A stretch of 64,000 nt of DNA from Kribbella amoyensis (GTDB lineage Bacteria > Actinomycetota > Actinomycetes > Propionibacteriales > Kribbellaceae): NCBI RefSeq assembly GCF_007828865.1, contig NZ_VIVK01000004.1, positions 62,001 to 126,000 on the forward strand, in the 5' to 3' direction. Each line of letters starts with the position of its first letter. Within the stretch, counting starts at the first letter, position 1. A program made the position numbers and the translations under genes. Under the pieces are notes generated by a model. It was not told where the DNA came from, did no database searches, and saw nothing but the letters and a program-made list of their open reading frames with translations. Positions 23,421 to 31,445 of the stretch are shown in pieces.

Positions 23421-24619
23421 TGCGCCTGGACGTCGTCTCGATCTTCCCCGAGTACCTCGCCGCGCTGGACCTGAGTCTGGTCGGCAAGGCGGCGAAGAGC
23501 GGGCTGCTGGACGTCCGCGTGCACGACCTGCGGGACTGGACCTACGACCGGCACCGGACCGTCGACGACACCCCGTACGGCGGTGGCGCCGGCATGGTGA
23601 TGAAGCCGGAACCGTGGGGCGAGGCGCTCGACGCGGTGGCTCCGCCGGACGGTCCCGCGCAACCTCGATTGATCGTTCCCACTCCCGCCGGCCGCCCGTT
23701 CTCGCAGGAGCTGGCGTACGAGCTCGCGGCCGAGCCGTGGCTCGCGTTCGCGTGCGGGCGGTACGAGGGGATCGACGCGCGGGTGGCGGCGTACGCCGGC
23801 GAGCGGATGCGGGTGGACGAGGTGTCCATCGGCGACTACGTGCTGAACGGTGGCGAGGTCGCCGTCCTGGTCATGGTCGAGGCGGTCGCCCGCTTGCTGC
23901 CCGGCGTGATCGGCAACCCGGAGTCCCTGGCCGAGGAGTCCCATTCCGGCGACGGCCTGCTCGAGTACCCGGTGTACACCAAGCCGGCCACGTGGCGCGG
24001 GCACGACGTACCGGACGTGCTGCTCTCCGGGAACCACGGGGTCATCGCGCAATGGCGTCACGAGCAGTCGCTGCACCGGACCGCGGAGCGTCGGCCCGAC
24101 CTGCTGGCCGCGTGGGGAGATGCCGCGGCTCGCAAGGAGGACGCCGCGTCGTTGGTGGACGTGGTGCCCGCGACCGAGGCGGACGCGGGGGAGATCCACG
24201 CGTTGCAGCTGGCCTCGTTCCTGTCCGAGGCGCAGGCGTACGGCGATCTCGGGATCCCGCCGTTGACCGAGGACGTGCCCGCGAGTGTGGAGCGGATCCG
24301 CGCCGGCGGGGTGTGGAAGGCGGTGGCCGGGACCAGGGTGGTCGGGTCCGTCCAGGTGACCGTGGACGGCGCCGTCGCGCGGATCGGCCGGTTGATGGTG
24401 GCGCCGGACTGGCAGGGGCGTGGTCTGGGGGCCAGGCTGCTCCGGTTCGCCGAACAGACGGCGCCCGCCGGCGTCACCGGGTACGAGCTCTTCACCGGGG
24501 CGCTGAGCGAGCGCAACCTGGGGCTGTACACGAAGGCCGGTTACCGAGAGGTGCGACGCGAGCGCCAGACCGACAAGGTGGAGCTGGTGCTGCTCGCGAA
24601 GCGGCGCCGCCGACGCTGA
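23420..24619 (+). CDS. trmD: tRNA (guanine37-N1)-methyltransferase TrmD fused to a C-terminal GNAT acetyltransferase domain
   Basis: TrmD methylates G37 of tRNAs with SAM and prevents +1 frameshifting. Residues 1-240 are the SPOUT knot domain with [36 protein letters not shown] and [14 protein letters not shown] (D178 likely catalytic). Residues 246-399 form a GNAT domain with [27 protein letters not shown] (acetyl-CoA loop) and [13 protein letters not shown]. The frame is continuous with no stop between the domains. Most TrmD proteins are about 240-270 residues. The acetyltransferase substrate is unknown. Confidence 0.9.
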   Translation: MRLDVVSIFPEYLAALDLSLVGKAAKSGLLDVRVHDLRDWTYDRHRTVDDTPYGGGAGMVMKPEPWGEALDAVAPPDGPAQPRLIVPTPAGRPFSQELAYELAAEPWLAFACGRYEGIDARVAAYAGERMRVDEVSIGDYVLNGGEVAVLVMVEAVARLLPGVIGNPESLAEESHSGDGLLEYPVYTKPATWRGHDVPDVLLSGNHGVIAQWRHEQSLHRTAERRPDLLAAWGDAAARKEDAASLVDVVPATEADAGEIHALQLASFLSEAQAYGDLGIPPLTEDVPASVERIRAGGVWKAVAGTRVVGSVQVTVDGAVARIGRLMVAPDWQGRGLGARLLRFAEQTAPAGVTGYELFTGALSERNLGLYTKAGYREVRRERQTDKVELVLLAKRRRRR

Positions 24620-24772
24620 TTTCGTCGCGGCCGGGCGATATGGCAAACTTGATCGCTGTTGCCATTCGGTGCTCCTGCCACAGGGGGTGACCACCGTCCG
24701 GCCGCATCCTTTGACCTCTTCACCGCGAGATTCGTGGGTGACCTGTGGCACGCGCGAGAAAGTGAACACCTG

Positions 24773-25132
24773 ATGAGCAACGTCCTGAACGAGCTCGACA
24801 ACGCGAGCAAGCGCGACGACATCCCGACCTTCCGCCCCGGTGACACCGTCAAGGTGCACGTCAAGGTGGTCGAGGGCAACCGGTCCCGCGTCCAGGTGTT
24901 CCAGGGTGTCGTGATCCGGCGCCAGGGTGGCGGCCTGCAGGAGACCTTCACGGTCCGCAAGGTCAGCTTCGGCGTCGGCGTCGAGCGCACCTTCCCGATC
25001 CACACCCCGATCGTCGAGAAGATCGAGATCGTGACCCGCGGTGACGTCCGCCGCGCCAAGCTGTACTACCTGCGCGAGCTGCGCGGCAAGGCAGCCAAGA
25101 TCAAGGAGAAGCGGGACGTCCCGGCCTCCTGA
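24773..25132 (+). CDS. rplS: 50S ribosomal protein L19
   Basis: The 119-residue protein matches L19 throughout ([54 protein letters not shown]). L19 sits at the interface of 50S and 30S. ATG at 24773 gives the family N-terminus MSNVLNELD. The 153-base gap before it may carry its promoter (a possible TATGGC at 24640-24645). Confidence 0.96.
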   Translation: MSNVLNELDNASKRDDIPTFRPGDTVKVHVKVVEGNRSRVQVFQGVVIRRQGGGLQETFTVRKVSFGVGVERTFPIHTPIVEKIEIVTRGDVRRAKLYYLRELRGKAAKIKEKRDVPAS

Positions 25133-25159
25133 GCGCCTTCTCAACGACGACGGTCAGGT

Positions 25160-25912
25160 ATGGCGCCGAGTTCTGCGACTCGGGCTCGCCCGGTAGCCAG
25201 GAGGGCACGTCGCAGCGGTCGTACCAAAGGGCGGCACCGCAGGCTCAAGCAGCGTAATCCGCTGGCGAGCCTGCTGATCGAGATGACCACGGTGACAGTG
25301 CTCGCCCTGGTCATCACGGTCGTCCTGCGGCTCTTGGTCGCCGAGGCGTTCTACGTTCCCTCGGAGTCGATGTACGACACCCTGACGACCAACGACCGGA
25401 TCCTGGCCGAGAAGGTCAGCTATCTGCACCGGGACGTCGATCGGGGCGACATCGTCGTCTTCAAGGACCCCGGCCACTGGCTGAACGAGGAACAGCAGAC
25501 CCCCGGCCCGGTCCGCCGGCTGGGGGAGTTCGTCGGCATCCTGCCGCGCAGCGGTGAGGGTCACCTGGTCAAGCGGGTGATCGGGATCGGTGGCGACCGG
25601 GTGATCTGTTGCGACCGCTCCGGGCGCATCATGGTGAACAAGATCCCGCTGGACGAGCAGGAGTACCTGCTGACGGACGCCAAACCGTCGCTCCAGCCGT
25701 TCGACGTCGTGGTTCCGCCCGGCCACCTCTGGGTGATGGGCGACAACCGGGCCGAGTCGGCCGACTCCCGGGCGCACATGGGCGGCCCCGGGGGCGGATT
25801 CGTGCCGGTGGACAACGTCGTTGGCCGGGCCTGTTGCGTAATCTGGCCGTCTGACCGGATGACGATGTTGCGTCCTCCGGAAACTTTCAAGAAGCCGGGG
25901 CTGAAGAAGTGA
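25160..25912 (+). CDS. lepB: Signal peptidase I (first of a tandem pair)
   Basis: The 250-residue membrane protease removes Sec/Tat signal peptides outside the membrane. A basic N-terminus is followed by one transmembrane helix (about 36-60). The nucleophile is Ser70 (FYVPSESMYDTL) and the general base Lys138 (HLVKRVIGIGGD). GDNRAESADSR is box E. It overlaps the second copy by GTGA. Actinobacteria often have several type I signal peptidases in this location between rplS and rnhB. Confidence 0.92.
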   Translation: MAPSSATRARPVARRARRSGRTKGRHRRLKQRNPLASLLIEMTTVTVLALVITVVLRLLVAEAFYVPSESMYDTLTTNDRILAEKVSYLHRDVDRGDIVVFKDPGHWLNEEQQTPGPVRRLGEFVGILPRSGEGHLVKRVIGIGGDRVICCDRSGRIMVNKIPLDEQEYLLTDAKPSLQPFDVVVPPGHLWVMGDNRAESADSRAHMGGPGGGFVPVDNVVGRACCVIWPSDRMTMLRPPETFKKPGLKK

Positions 25913-26676
25913 CTGAGACACCGACAGCGACGAAAGAGAAGTCTTCCCATCGCTCGGGCCTCGCGGCCGCGGCTCGCGAGTTCGTGCTGATCGTGGTCGG
26001 CGCGCTCATCGTCTCGTCGATCCTACGCGCCTTCGTCGGTCAGATGTTCATCATCCCGAGCGAGTCGATGCAGAACACCCTGCTCGTCGGCGACCGGGTC
26101 GTGGTGGAGAAGATCACCGACGTCGAACGGGGCGACGTCATCGTCTTCGAGGACCCGGGCGGCTGGCTCGGGATCGGCGAGAGCGGCCAGAAGCGCGGTT
26201 CGCTCGGCCGGTTCTTCGAGGTCGTCGGCCTGCTGCCCGACTCCAGCCACGGTCACCTGATCAAGCGGCTGATCGGGATGCCGGGCGACAAGGTCGCCTG
26301 CTGCGACGAGAAGGGCCGGCTCACGGTCAACGGCCAGCCCCTGGACGAGACCAGCTACCTGTTCCCGGGCGACGCGCCGTCGGCGATGGAGTTCCAGGTC
26401 GTCGTGCCGGCCGGCAAGGTCTTCGTGATGGGCGACCACCGGTCCGAGTCCGGCGACTCCCGGGTGCACCTGAGCGACGTCGGCCCGGACGGTGGCGATC
26501 CCGGTGACGCGGCCTTCGTCCCGATGGACAAGGTGACCGGGCGCGCGATCCTGGTGGTGTGGCCGGCCAGCAACTTCTCCAAACTGAACGTGCCCGACAC
26601 GTTCAAGTCCGTCCCCGCGGCCGCCTCCCCGCCACCGGCCAAGCCCTCGATCTCCCTGACCCCACCGCCCAAGTAA
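25909..26676 (+). CDS. lepB: Signal peptidase I (second of a tandem pair)
   Basis: The 255-residue paralogue starts at GTG 25909 inside the stop of the first copy. Transmembrane helix is about 24-44. Catalytic residues are Ser53 (IIPSESMQNTL) and Lys119 (HLIKRLIGMPGD), and GDHRSESGDSR is box E. A Pro/Ala-rich C-terminal tail (PAAASPPPAKPSISLTPPPK) is extra. The two copies probably split substrates or growth phases, an inference from duplication only. Confidence 0.92.
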   Translation: MTETPTATKEKSSHRSGLAAAAREFVLIVVGALIVSSILRAFVGQMFIIPSESMQNTLLVGDRVVVEKITDVERGDVIVFEDPGGWLGIGESGQKRGSLGRFFEVVGLLPDSSHGHLIKRLIGMPGDKVACCDEKGRLTVNGQPLDETSYLFPGDAPSAMEFQVVVPAGKVFVMGDHRSESGDSRVHLSDVGPDGGDPGDAAFVPMDKVTGRAILVVWPASNFSKLNVPDTFKSVPAAASPPPAKPSISLTPPPK

Positions 26677-26750
26677 CCGGAGCCTCCGTGCCGCTCACCC
26701 CACCCCAGCACCCGGCGCTCCCCACTCACCTGCACCAGCACGACACCTCC

Positions 26751-26800
26751 CTGGCTCAGGCCTGCCTGGCTCAGGCGAGCCCGGCTGAGGCGTGTCAGGC
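26751..26800 (+). repeat. 15-base tandem repeat before rnhB
   Basis: CTGGCTCAGGC recurs at 26751-26761 and 26766-26776, and a diverged copy (CCGGCTGAGGC) at 26781-26791, period 15. A partial fourth unit may be present. It lies in the short gap between the second lepB and rnhB and contributes bases immediately before the rnhB ribosome site. Confidence 0.6.
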
Positions 26801-26818
26801 GCGGAGGTGGGGGCTGGG

Positions 26819-27517
26819 ATGAGTGCTCTGCCACGGGGCAGCACGATCCGGCGGGACGCCGGACTCTACGGGTACGAGCGGGCGCTGCGGCGGGTCGGCC
26901 TGGATCCGATCGCCGGGGTCGACGAGGCCGGCCGCGGACCGTGTGCGGGCCCGTTGGTCGCCGCCGCGGTGATCCTGCCGGACGGGAAGCGCGGCCAGAT
27001 CCCCGAACTGGCGGATTCGAAGCTGCTCACCGCGAAGGCCCGCGAACGCTGCTACGACGAGATCCGCAAGCGCGCCCTCGCCTGGTCGGTGGTCTCGATC
27101 GAGGCCCCGGAGTGCGACCGACTCGGCATGCACGTCGCCAACGTCGAGGCGCTCCGCCGGGCCCTGTTCCGCCTCGACGTGCGCCCGGAGTACGTGCTGA
27201 CCGACGGGTTCGGGGTGGACGGACTGGGCGTCCCTGGCCTGGCGATCTGGAAAGGTGACCGGGTAGCCGCTTGCATCGCTGCCGCGTCAGTGATCGCCAA
27301 GGTGACCCGGGACCGGATCATGGCGCACTGGGACGAGGTGTACCCGCAGTACGACTTCGCGGTACACAAGGGGTACTGCACGCCTGAACACCAGGCGGCA
27401 CTGGACAAGTACGGCCCGTGTCCGCAACATCGACGGCGATTCGAGAATGTCCGCCGCAGTCTGCGGCCCGATATGGGACACAATGTCACCAGTCCCACCG
27501 GAGTGGAGAGCCGATGA
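26819..27517 (+). CDS. rnhB: Ribonuclease HII
   Basis: RNase HII cleaves RNA in RNA-DNA hybrids and starts ribonucleotide excision. The 232-residue protein has IAGVDEAGRGPCAGPLV (DEAGRG with catalytic Asp and Glu), LADSKLLTAKAR, and IAAASVIAKVTRDR in the usual order. ATG at 26819 is preferred because a GGAGG lies upstream; an in-frame start 27 bases earlier lacks one. The 3' end overlaps the DUF2469 gene (ATGA). Confidence 0.93.
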   Translation: MSALPRGSTIRRDAGLYGYERALRRVGLDPIAGVDEAGRGPCAGPLVAAAVILPDGKRGQIPELADSKLLTAKARERCYDEIRKRALAWSVVSIEAPECDRLGMHVANVEALRRALFRLDVRPEYVLTDGFGVDGLGVPGLAIWKGDRVAACIAAASVIAKVTRDRIMAHWDEVYPQYDFAVHKGYCTPEHQAALDKYGPCPQHRRRFENVRRSLRPDMGHNVTSPTGVESR

Positions 27518-27837
27518 GTGCTGACGACCTCGAGAAGTACGAGACCGATATGGAGCTGCAGCTCTATCGGGAGTACAAGGACGTCGTCGGGATCTTCAAG
27601 TACGTCGTGGAGACCGAACGGCGTTTCTACCTGTGCAACGCCGTGGACCTCAAGGTCCGCACCGAGGGCGGTGACGTGTACTTCGAGGTGACGATGGCCG
27701 ACGCCTGGGTCTGGGACGTGTACCGCTCGGCCCGCTTCGTGAAGAACGCGAAGGTCGTCACGTTCCGCGACGTCAACATCGAAGAACTCGCCAAGTCCGA
27801 CCTGGAAGTCCCCAAGGACTCCGACTTCGGTCGCTGA
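27514..27837 (+). CDS. DUF2469 family protein
   Basis: The 107-residue protein starts MSADDLEKYETDMELQLYRE and ends DLEVPKDSDFGR, a very conserved actinobacterial family with no known function. It always lies after rnhB in this block. ATG at 27514 overlaps the rnhB stop by four bases. Confidence 0.9.
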   Translation: MSADDLEKYETDMELQLYREYKDVVGIFKYVVETERRFYLCNAVDLKVRTEGGDVYFEVTMADAWVWDVYRSARFVKNAKVVTFRDVNIEELAKSDLEVPKDSDFGR

Positions 27838-27874
27838 CCCCGCTGAGCTTGGCGCGGCTTCGGTCCGCGGGGTC
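27836..27874. terminator. Bidirectional terminator between DUF2469 and dprA
   Basis: An 8-base GACCCCGC/GCGGGGTC stem (27836-27843 with 27867-27874) encloses a smaller hairpin around GCGCGGCTTCGGTCCGC. It begins over the DUF2469 stop codon and ends beside the dprA stop at 27876, so it suits both convergent genes. Confidence 0.65.
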
Positions 27875-27875
27875 G

Positions 27876-29348
27876 TCACGGTTGGCCCAGGCTGCGGCGG
27901 TGGGTCGGGGAGAGCCGCCAGCCATGCTCGTCGTGTTCGACGAGGTCGGCCTCGGCGAGGGTTTCGAGGCACTCGTGGACCGTCTCCAGGTCGAGGGCTG
28001 CCGTGGCCGCGATCCGCTCGGGGCGGGCCGGCCGGAGCAGAGGGACCGCGTCGAGGGTCCGGCGTACCTCCAGGTCGAAGCCGTCGGTCGGATTGGCGGG
28101 CGCTTGCGGGTAGCTGGTCAGCTGGTGGCCGATCGGGGCGATCGCTTCCAGGATGTCCGGGACCGACGTGACCAGCAGGCCGTTGCGTTCCCGGACCAGG
28201 ACGTGGACGCCTTCTGACATCCGCGACGTGATGGGCCCGGGGACGGCGAGGACCGCGCGGCCGCACTGCTCGGCCCAGCCGGCCGTGTTGAGAGCGCCGC
28301 TGCGGACCGCCGCCTCGACGACCACCGTGCCGAGGGTGCTCGCGGCGATGAGTCTGTTGCGGGCCAGAAAACGAAGCTTGGTGGGGGAGCAGCCCGGTGG
28401 AAGCTCGCTGACCAGGAGGCCTTCGGCGGCGATGCGGTCGAAGAGGTTGGTGTTGGCCTTCGGGTAGCAGACGTCGACGCCGCACGCGAGGACGGCGAGC
28501 GTGATCCCCGAACCAGCCAGCGCACCGCGGTGCGCGGCCGCGTCGATGCCGTAGGCGCCGCCGGACACGACCGCGACCCCTTTGTCGCTGAGCCCGGCCG
28601 CCAGCTCCGCGGCCGCGTGTTCGCCGTACGACGAGCAGGCGCGGGCGCCGACCAGGGCGACAGACGTCTCCAGGCTTTGGCGGAGGTCGGCCTCGCCGCG
28701 GACCCAGAGGCCGAACGGGACCCCGCCTCGGCGGTTCTGCTGGCCGGCGTGTTCGAGGACCTCGACCTGGGTGGGCCACTCGTCGTCGCCGGGGATCACG
28801 AAGCGGGCGCCTGCGTCGGCGGCGCGTTGGAGATCCCGCTCCGGGTCGGTCTCGGCGAGGCGGCCGGCCCAGCGTTCGAGGCCGGGGGCGCCGGTCTGGA
28901 GCAGCTCCCAGGTCTCCGCCGCGGAGAGACCGACGAATGCTTCGAGGGCAGCCGGGTCGCCGGGCTCGATCACGCGGGACAGCCCGGCCCGCGCGAGCCG
29001 CTCGGCGTCAGCACCCGGTGCCGCAGGCCGGTCGTCGGCGGAGGTAGGTGGCCCGGGCGGGAGGTGCTGCGGGGAGGCAGGACGAACGAGGACAGCGGCC
29101 GGCGGGCGGTCGTCGAGGACGGACGTGGCGATGGGTGAGGCAGGGAGTTCGGGCGCGACGGTTGTCGTGACGTCTGATGGGGCGTCGTCGGTGGCAGCCG
29201 ACCAGGTGTGCTCGCGGGCGGTGGTCGGGGCCGGCGCAGGGTCGAGGGCGGTGGTGGCTCGCGGGTGCGGGTCGAGCGCGGTGGCGGTGGCGGTGTGCAG
29301 GATCGGGTGGGGGCGGTGGGGCCAGGTCGGGAGGCTGTTGGTGGTCAT
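27876..29348 (-). CDS. dprA: DNA processing protein DprA with a long low-complexity N-terminus
   Basis: DprA binds incoming single-stranded DNA and loads RecA in transformation. The Rossmann-like core includes VALVGARACSSYGEHAAAEL, VVSGGAYGIDAAAHRGAL, FLARNRLIAASTLGTVVVEA and GRAVLAVPGPI. A winged-helix end follows (DLETVHECLETLAEADLVEH). The protein is 490 residues because about 110 Pro/Ala/Thr-rich residues precede the SAM-like segment, roughly 100 more than typical. ATG at 29348 overlaps the yifB stop, supporting the long form. It is the last gene of yraN-yifB-dprA. Confidence 0.9.
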   Translation of the reverse strand: MTTNSLPTWPHRPHPILHTATATALDPHPRATTALDPAPAPTTAREHTWSAATDDAPSDVTTTVAPELPASPIATSVLDDRPPAAVLVRPASPQHLPPGPPTSADDRPAAPGADAERLARAGLSRVIEPGDPAALEAFVGLSAAETWELLQTGAPGLERWAGRLAETDPERDLQRAADAGARFVIPGDDEWPTQVEVLEHAGQQNRRGGVPFGLWVRGEADLRQSLETSVALVGARACSSYGEHAAAELAAGLSDKGVAVVSGGAYGIDAAAHRGALAGSGITLAVLACGVDVCYPKANTNLFDRIAAEGLLVSELPPGCSPTKLRFLARNRLIAASTLGTVVVEAAVRSGALNTAGWAEQCGRAVLAVPGPITSRMSEGVHVLVRERNGLLVTSVPDILEAIAPIGHQLTSYPQAPANPTDGFDLEVRRTLDAVPLLRPARPERIAATAALDLETVHECLETLAEADLVEHDEHGWRLSPTHRRSLGQP

Positions 29349-30922
29349 GCTGCGCTTCCTCGGAGGGGGCGGGTGTTGGTCAGGGGCGTGAGAGGGCTGC
29401 CGTTGCGGAGCTGGGTGGCTTCATGGGTGAGGTCTTCGGTCGGCTGGTCCTGGCCGGCCAGATCGGCGAGGGTCCAGGCGACGCGGGCCACGCGGTCGAG
29501 GCCTCGGGCGGTGAGACGGCCCTCGGCGTACTGGGCTTCCAGGAGGGCCTGGCTGGGGGCGTCGAGTGGGTAGTCGCGGCGCAGGATGGGGCCGGGGACC
29601 TGGCTGTTGAGGCGCCACGGGGTGTTGCGGTAGCGGACGGCCTGGCGGTCGCGGGCGAGTTGGACCCGGGCCGCGACCTCGGCGGTGGACTCGGGGCGTT
29701 CGTCGGTGCCGAGGCCGCGGGCCGCTGGGAGGATCTGGCGCTGGATGTCCATCCGGTCCTTGATCGGGCCGCTGATGCGCTGGCGGTACCGGTTCAGGAC
29801 TTGTGGGGTGCAGGTGCAGACGCCGGTCGGGGTGCCGGACTGTCCGCAGGGGCACGGGTTCGCGGCGAGGACCAGGAGGAACCGCGCCGGGAACTTCGCG
29901 ACGGCCTGCGCGCGGTGGACCTCGATGAAGCCGGACTCGAGCGGCTGGCGGAGCGTGTCCAGCGTGAGCGGATGCATCTCGGGCGCCTCGTCGATGAAGA
30001 GGATGCCGCGGTGGGCACAGCTGATCGCGCCCGGCCGAGGCATACCCGAACCGCCGCCGACCAGGCTCGCCAAGGACGCGGTGTGGTGCGGCGCGATGAA
30101 CGGCGGCCGGACGACGAGCTCCGCGTCGCTGGTGAGCAGACCGGCCAGCGAATGCACGGCCGAGACCTCCAGCGATTCGTCGGTGCCGAGATCGGGCATC
30201 AGGCCGGCCAGCCGTTCGGCAAGCATCGTCTTCCCGGAACCAGGTGGTCCGTGCAGGTACAGGTGGTGTCCACCGGCGGCGGACGCCTCGATCGCGCGGC
30301 GGCCCTCGCGTTGGCCGAGGACGTCGTCGAGGTCGACCTCGGGGACACGGGTGAGCGACTCGGACATCAGCCGTGGCTCCGCCCGGGGCGCCAGCTCGTC
30401 GGGGATCTCCTCACCCCGCAGCATCGCGAGGACCTGGCGCAGCGAGCGGACGCCGTACACGTCGATGCCGGGGACCAGGCGGGCCTCACCGGCGTTGAGC
30501 TCGGGGACGACGATCCGGGCGAAACCGGACCGGGCGGCGGCCAGCGTCATCGCCAGCGCGCCGCGGACCTCACGGACCCGGCCGTCGAGTCCGAGCTCGC
30601 CGATCATCGCCACCTGTCGCAGATCCTGGAAGTCGAGGACACCATGGGCCGCGAGCAACGAACAGGCGATGGCGACGTCGTAGTGCGACCCCGTCTTGGG
30701 CAAGGTGGCCGGGCTGAGGCCGATCGTCACCTTGCGGTCGGGGAACCGCTCGCCGCTGTTGACGACGGCGGCGCGGACGCGGTCACGGGCCTCCGTGAGC
30801 GAGGCGTCGGGGAGACCGATCAGCGTGGTCTTCGGCAGGCCCTGCGCGATGTCGGCCTCGACCTCCACCAGGTGACCTTCGAGGCCGACCAGGGCCACCG
30901 ACCAGGCCCGGGCGAGCGACAT
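29345..30922 (-). CDS. YifB/ComM-family Mg-chelatase-like AAA+ ATPase
   Basis: The 525-residue protein has an N-terminal Lon-protease-like fold (VALVGLEGHLVEVEADIAQG), Walker A LHGPPGSGKTMLAERLAG, Walker B GILFIDEAPE, and the C-terminal chelatase-like segment ending in the helical SARGLDRVARVAW-type motif. ComM promotes branch migration during natural transformation. It overlaps both neighbours by 1-4 bases (yraN and dprA), so the three are co-translated. Confidence 0.9.
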   Translation of the reverse strand: MSLARAWSVALVGLEGHLVEVEADIAQGLPKTTLIGLPDASLTEARDRVRAAVVNSGERFPDRKVTIGLSPATLPKTGSHYDVAIACSLLAAHGVLDFQDLRQVAMIGELGLDGRVREVRGALAMTLAAARSGFARIVVPELNAGEARLVPGIDVYGVRSLRQVLAMLRGEEIPDELAPRAEPRLMSESLTRVPEVDLDDVLGQREGRRAIEASAAGGHHLYLHGPPGSGKTMLAERLAGLMPDLGTDESLEVSAVHSLAGLLTSDAELVVRPPFIAPHHTASLASLVGGGSGMPRPGAISCAHRGILFIDEAPEMHPLTLDTLRQPLESGFIEVHRAQAVAKFPARFLLVLAANPCPCGQSGTPTGVCTCTPQVLNRYRQRISGPIKDRMDIQRQILPAARGLGTDERPESTAEVAARVQLARDRQAVRYRNTPWRLNSQVPGPILRRDYPLDAPSQALLEAQYAEGRLTARGLDRVARVAWTLADLAGQDQPTEDLTHEATQLRNGSPLTPLTNTRPLRGSAA

Positions 30923-31278
30923 CAGGCCACGCCCCGGACGTGGTCGACGGTCGCCTTGCCGTCACGGGGGACGAGGATCGCGACCACGTCGATCCGGACG
31001 TGGTCCGGGCGCAGGTCGTGGTCGCGCAGCCAGTGCCCGACGAGCTCGCGGAGCTTGCTGAGCTTGCGATACGTGATCGACTCCAAAGGGCTGCCGTAGC
31101 CGAGACCGCGGCGGGTCTTGACCTCGCAGACCACCAGGGTGTCGCCGTCCCGGGCGACGATGTCGATCTCGCCGGCCGCGCAGCGCCAGTTGCGCTCCAG
31201 GATCGCGAAGCCTGCGTTCGCGAGATGTTCCGCGGCGAGCTGTTCGCCGTACTGCCCGACTGCATCCTTGGTCCGCAT
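30922..31278 (-). CDS. UPF0102/YraN family putative endonuclease
   Basis: The 118-residue protein carries the restriction-endonuclease-like core GEIDIVARDGDTLVVCEVKT (E-D-xEVK pattern) after GQYGEQLAAEHLANAGF. Function is unproven; the fold suggests nuclease activity. It is the first gene of the yraN-yifB-dprA operon, with GGAGG about 9 bases before the ATG at 31278. Confidence 0.88.
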   Translation of the reverse strand: MRTKDAVGQYGEQLAAEHLANAGFAILERNWRCAAGEIDIVARDGDTLVVCEVKTRRGLGYGSPLESITYRKLSKLRELVGHWLRDHDLRPDHVRIDVVAILVPRDGKATVDHVRGVA

Positions 31279-31375
31279 CGATGACCACCTCCGGCTAAGA
31301 ACATGCCGGGATCACGACGGTCTTCGGCGGCCGATCTTCCGCCTGTGGAGAACTTTGTTGCCCTCAACAACAGAA

Positions 31376-31409
31376 CCGCCCGGCCGCGCCAGCTGGCGCT
31401 ACCGGGCGG
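31376..31409 (-). terminator. Terminator of the amino-acid permease gene
   Basis: CCGCCCGG (31376-31383) pairs with CCGGGCGG (31402-31409). Between them is the perfect 14-base palindrome GCGCCAGCTGGCGC (31386-31399), which can fold into an inner arm. On the minus strand it lies 37 bases beyond the permease stop and is followed by a T-rich stretch. The rest of the gap to 31278 is the yraN promoter area with no clear hexamers. Confidence 0.7.
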
Positions 31410-31445
31410 AGGAGAACCGGGGGCGGTCGTCGTCGTGCCGGGAGA

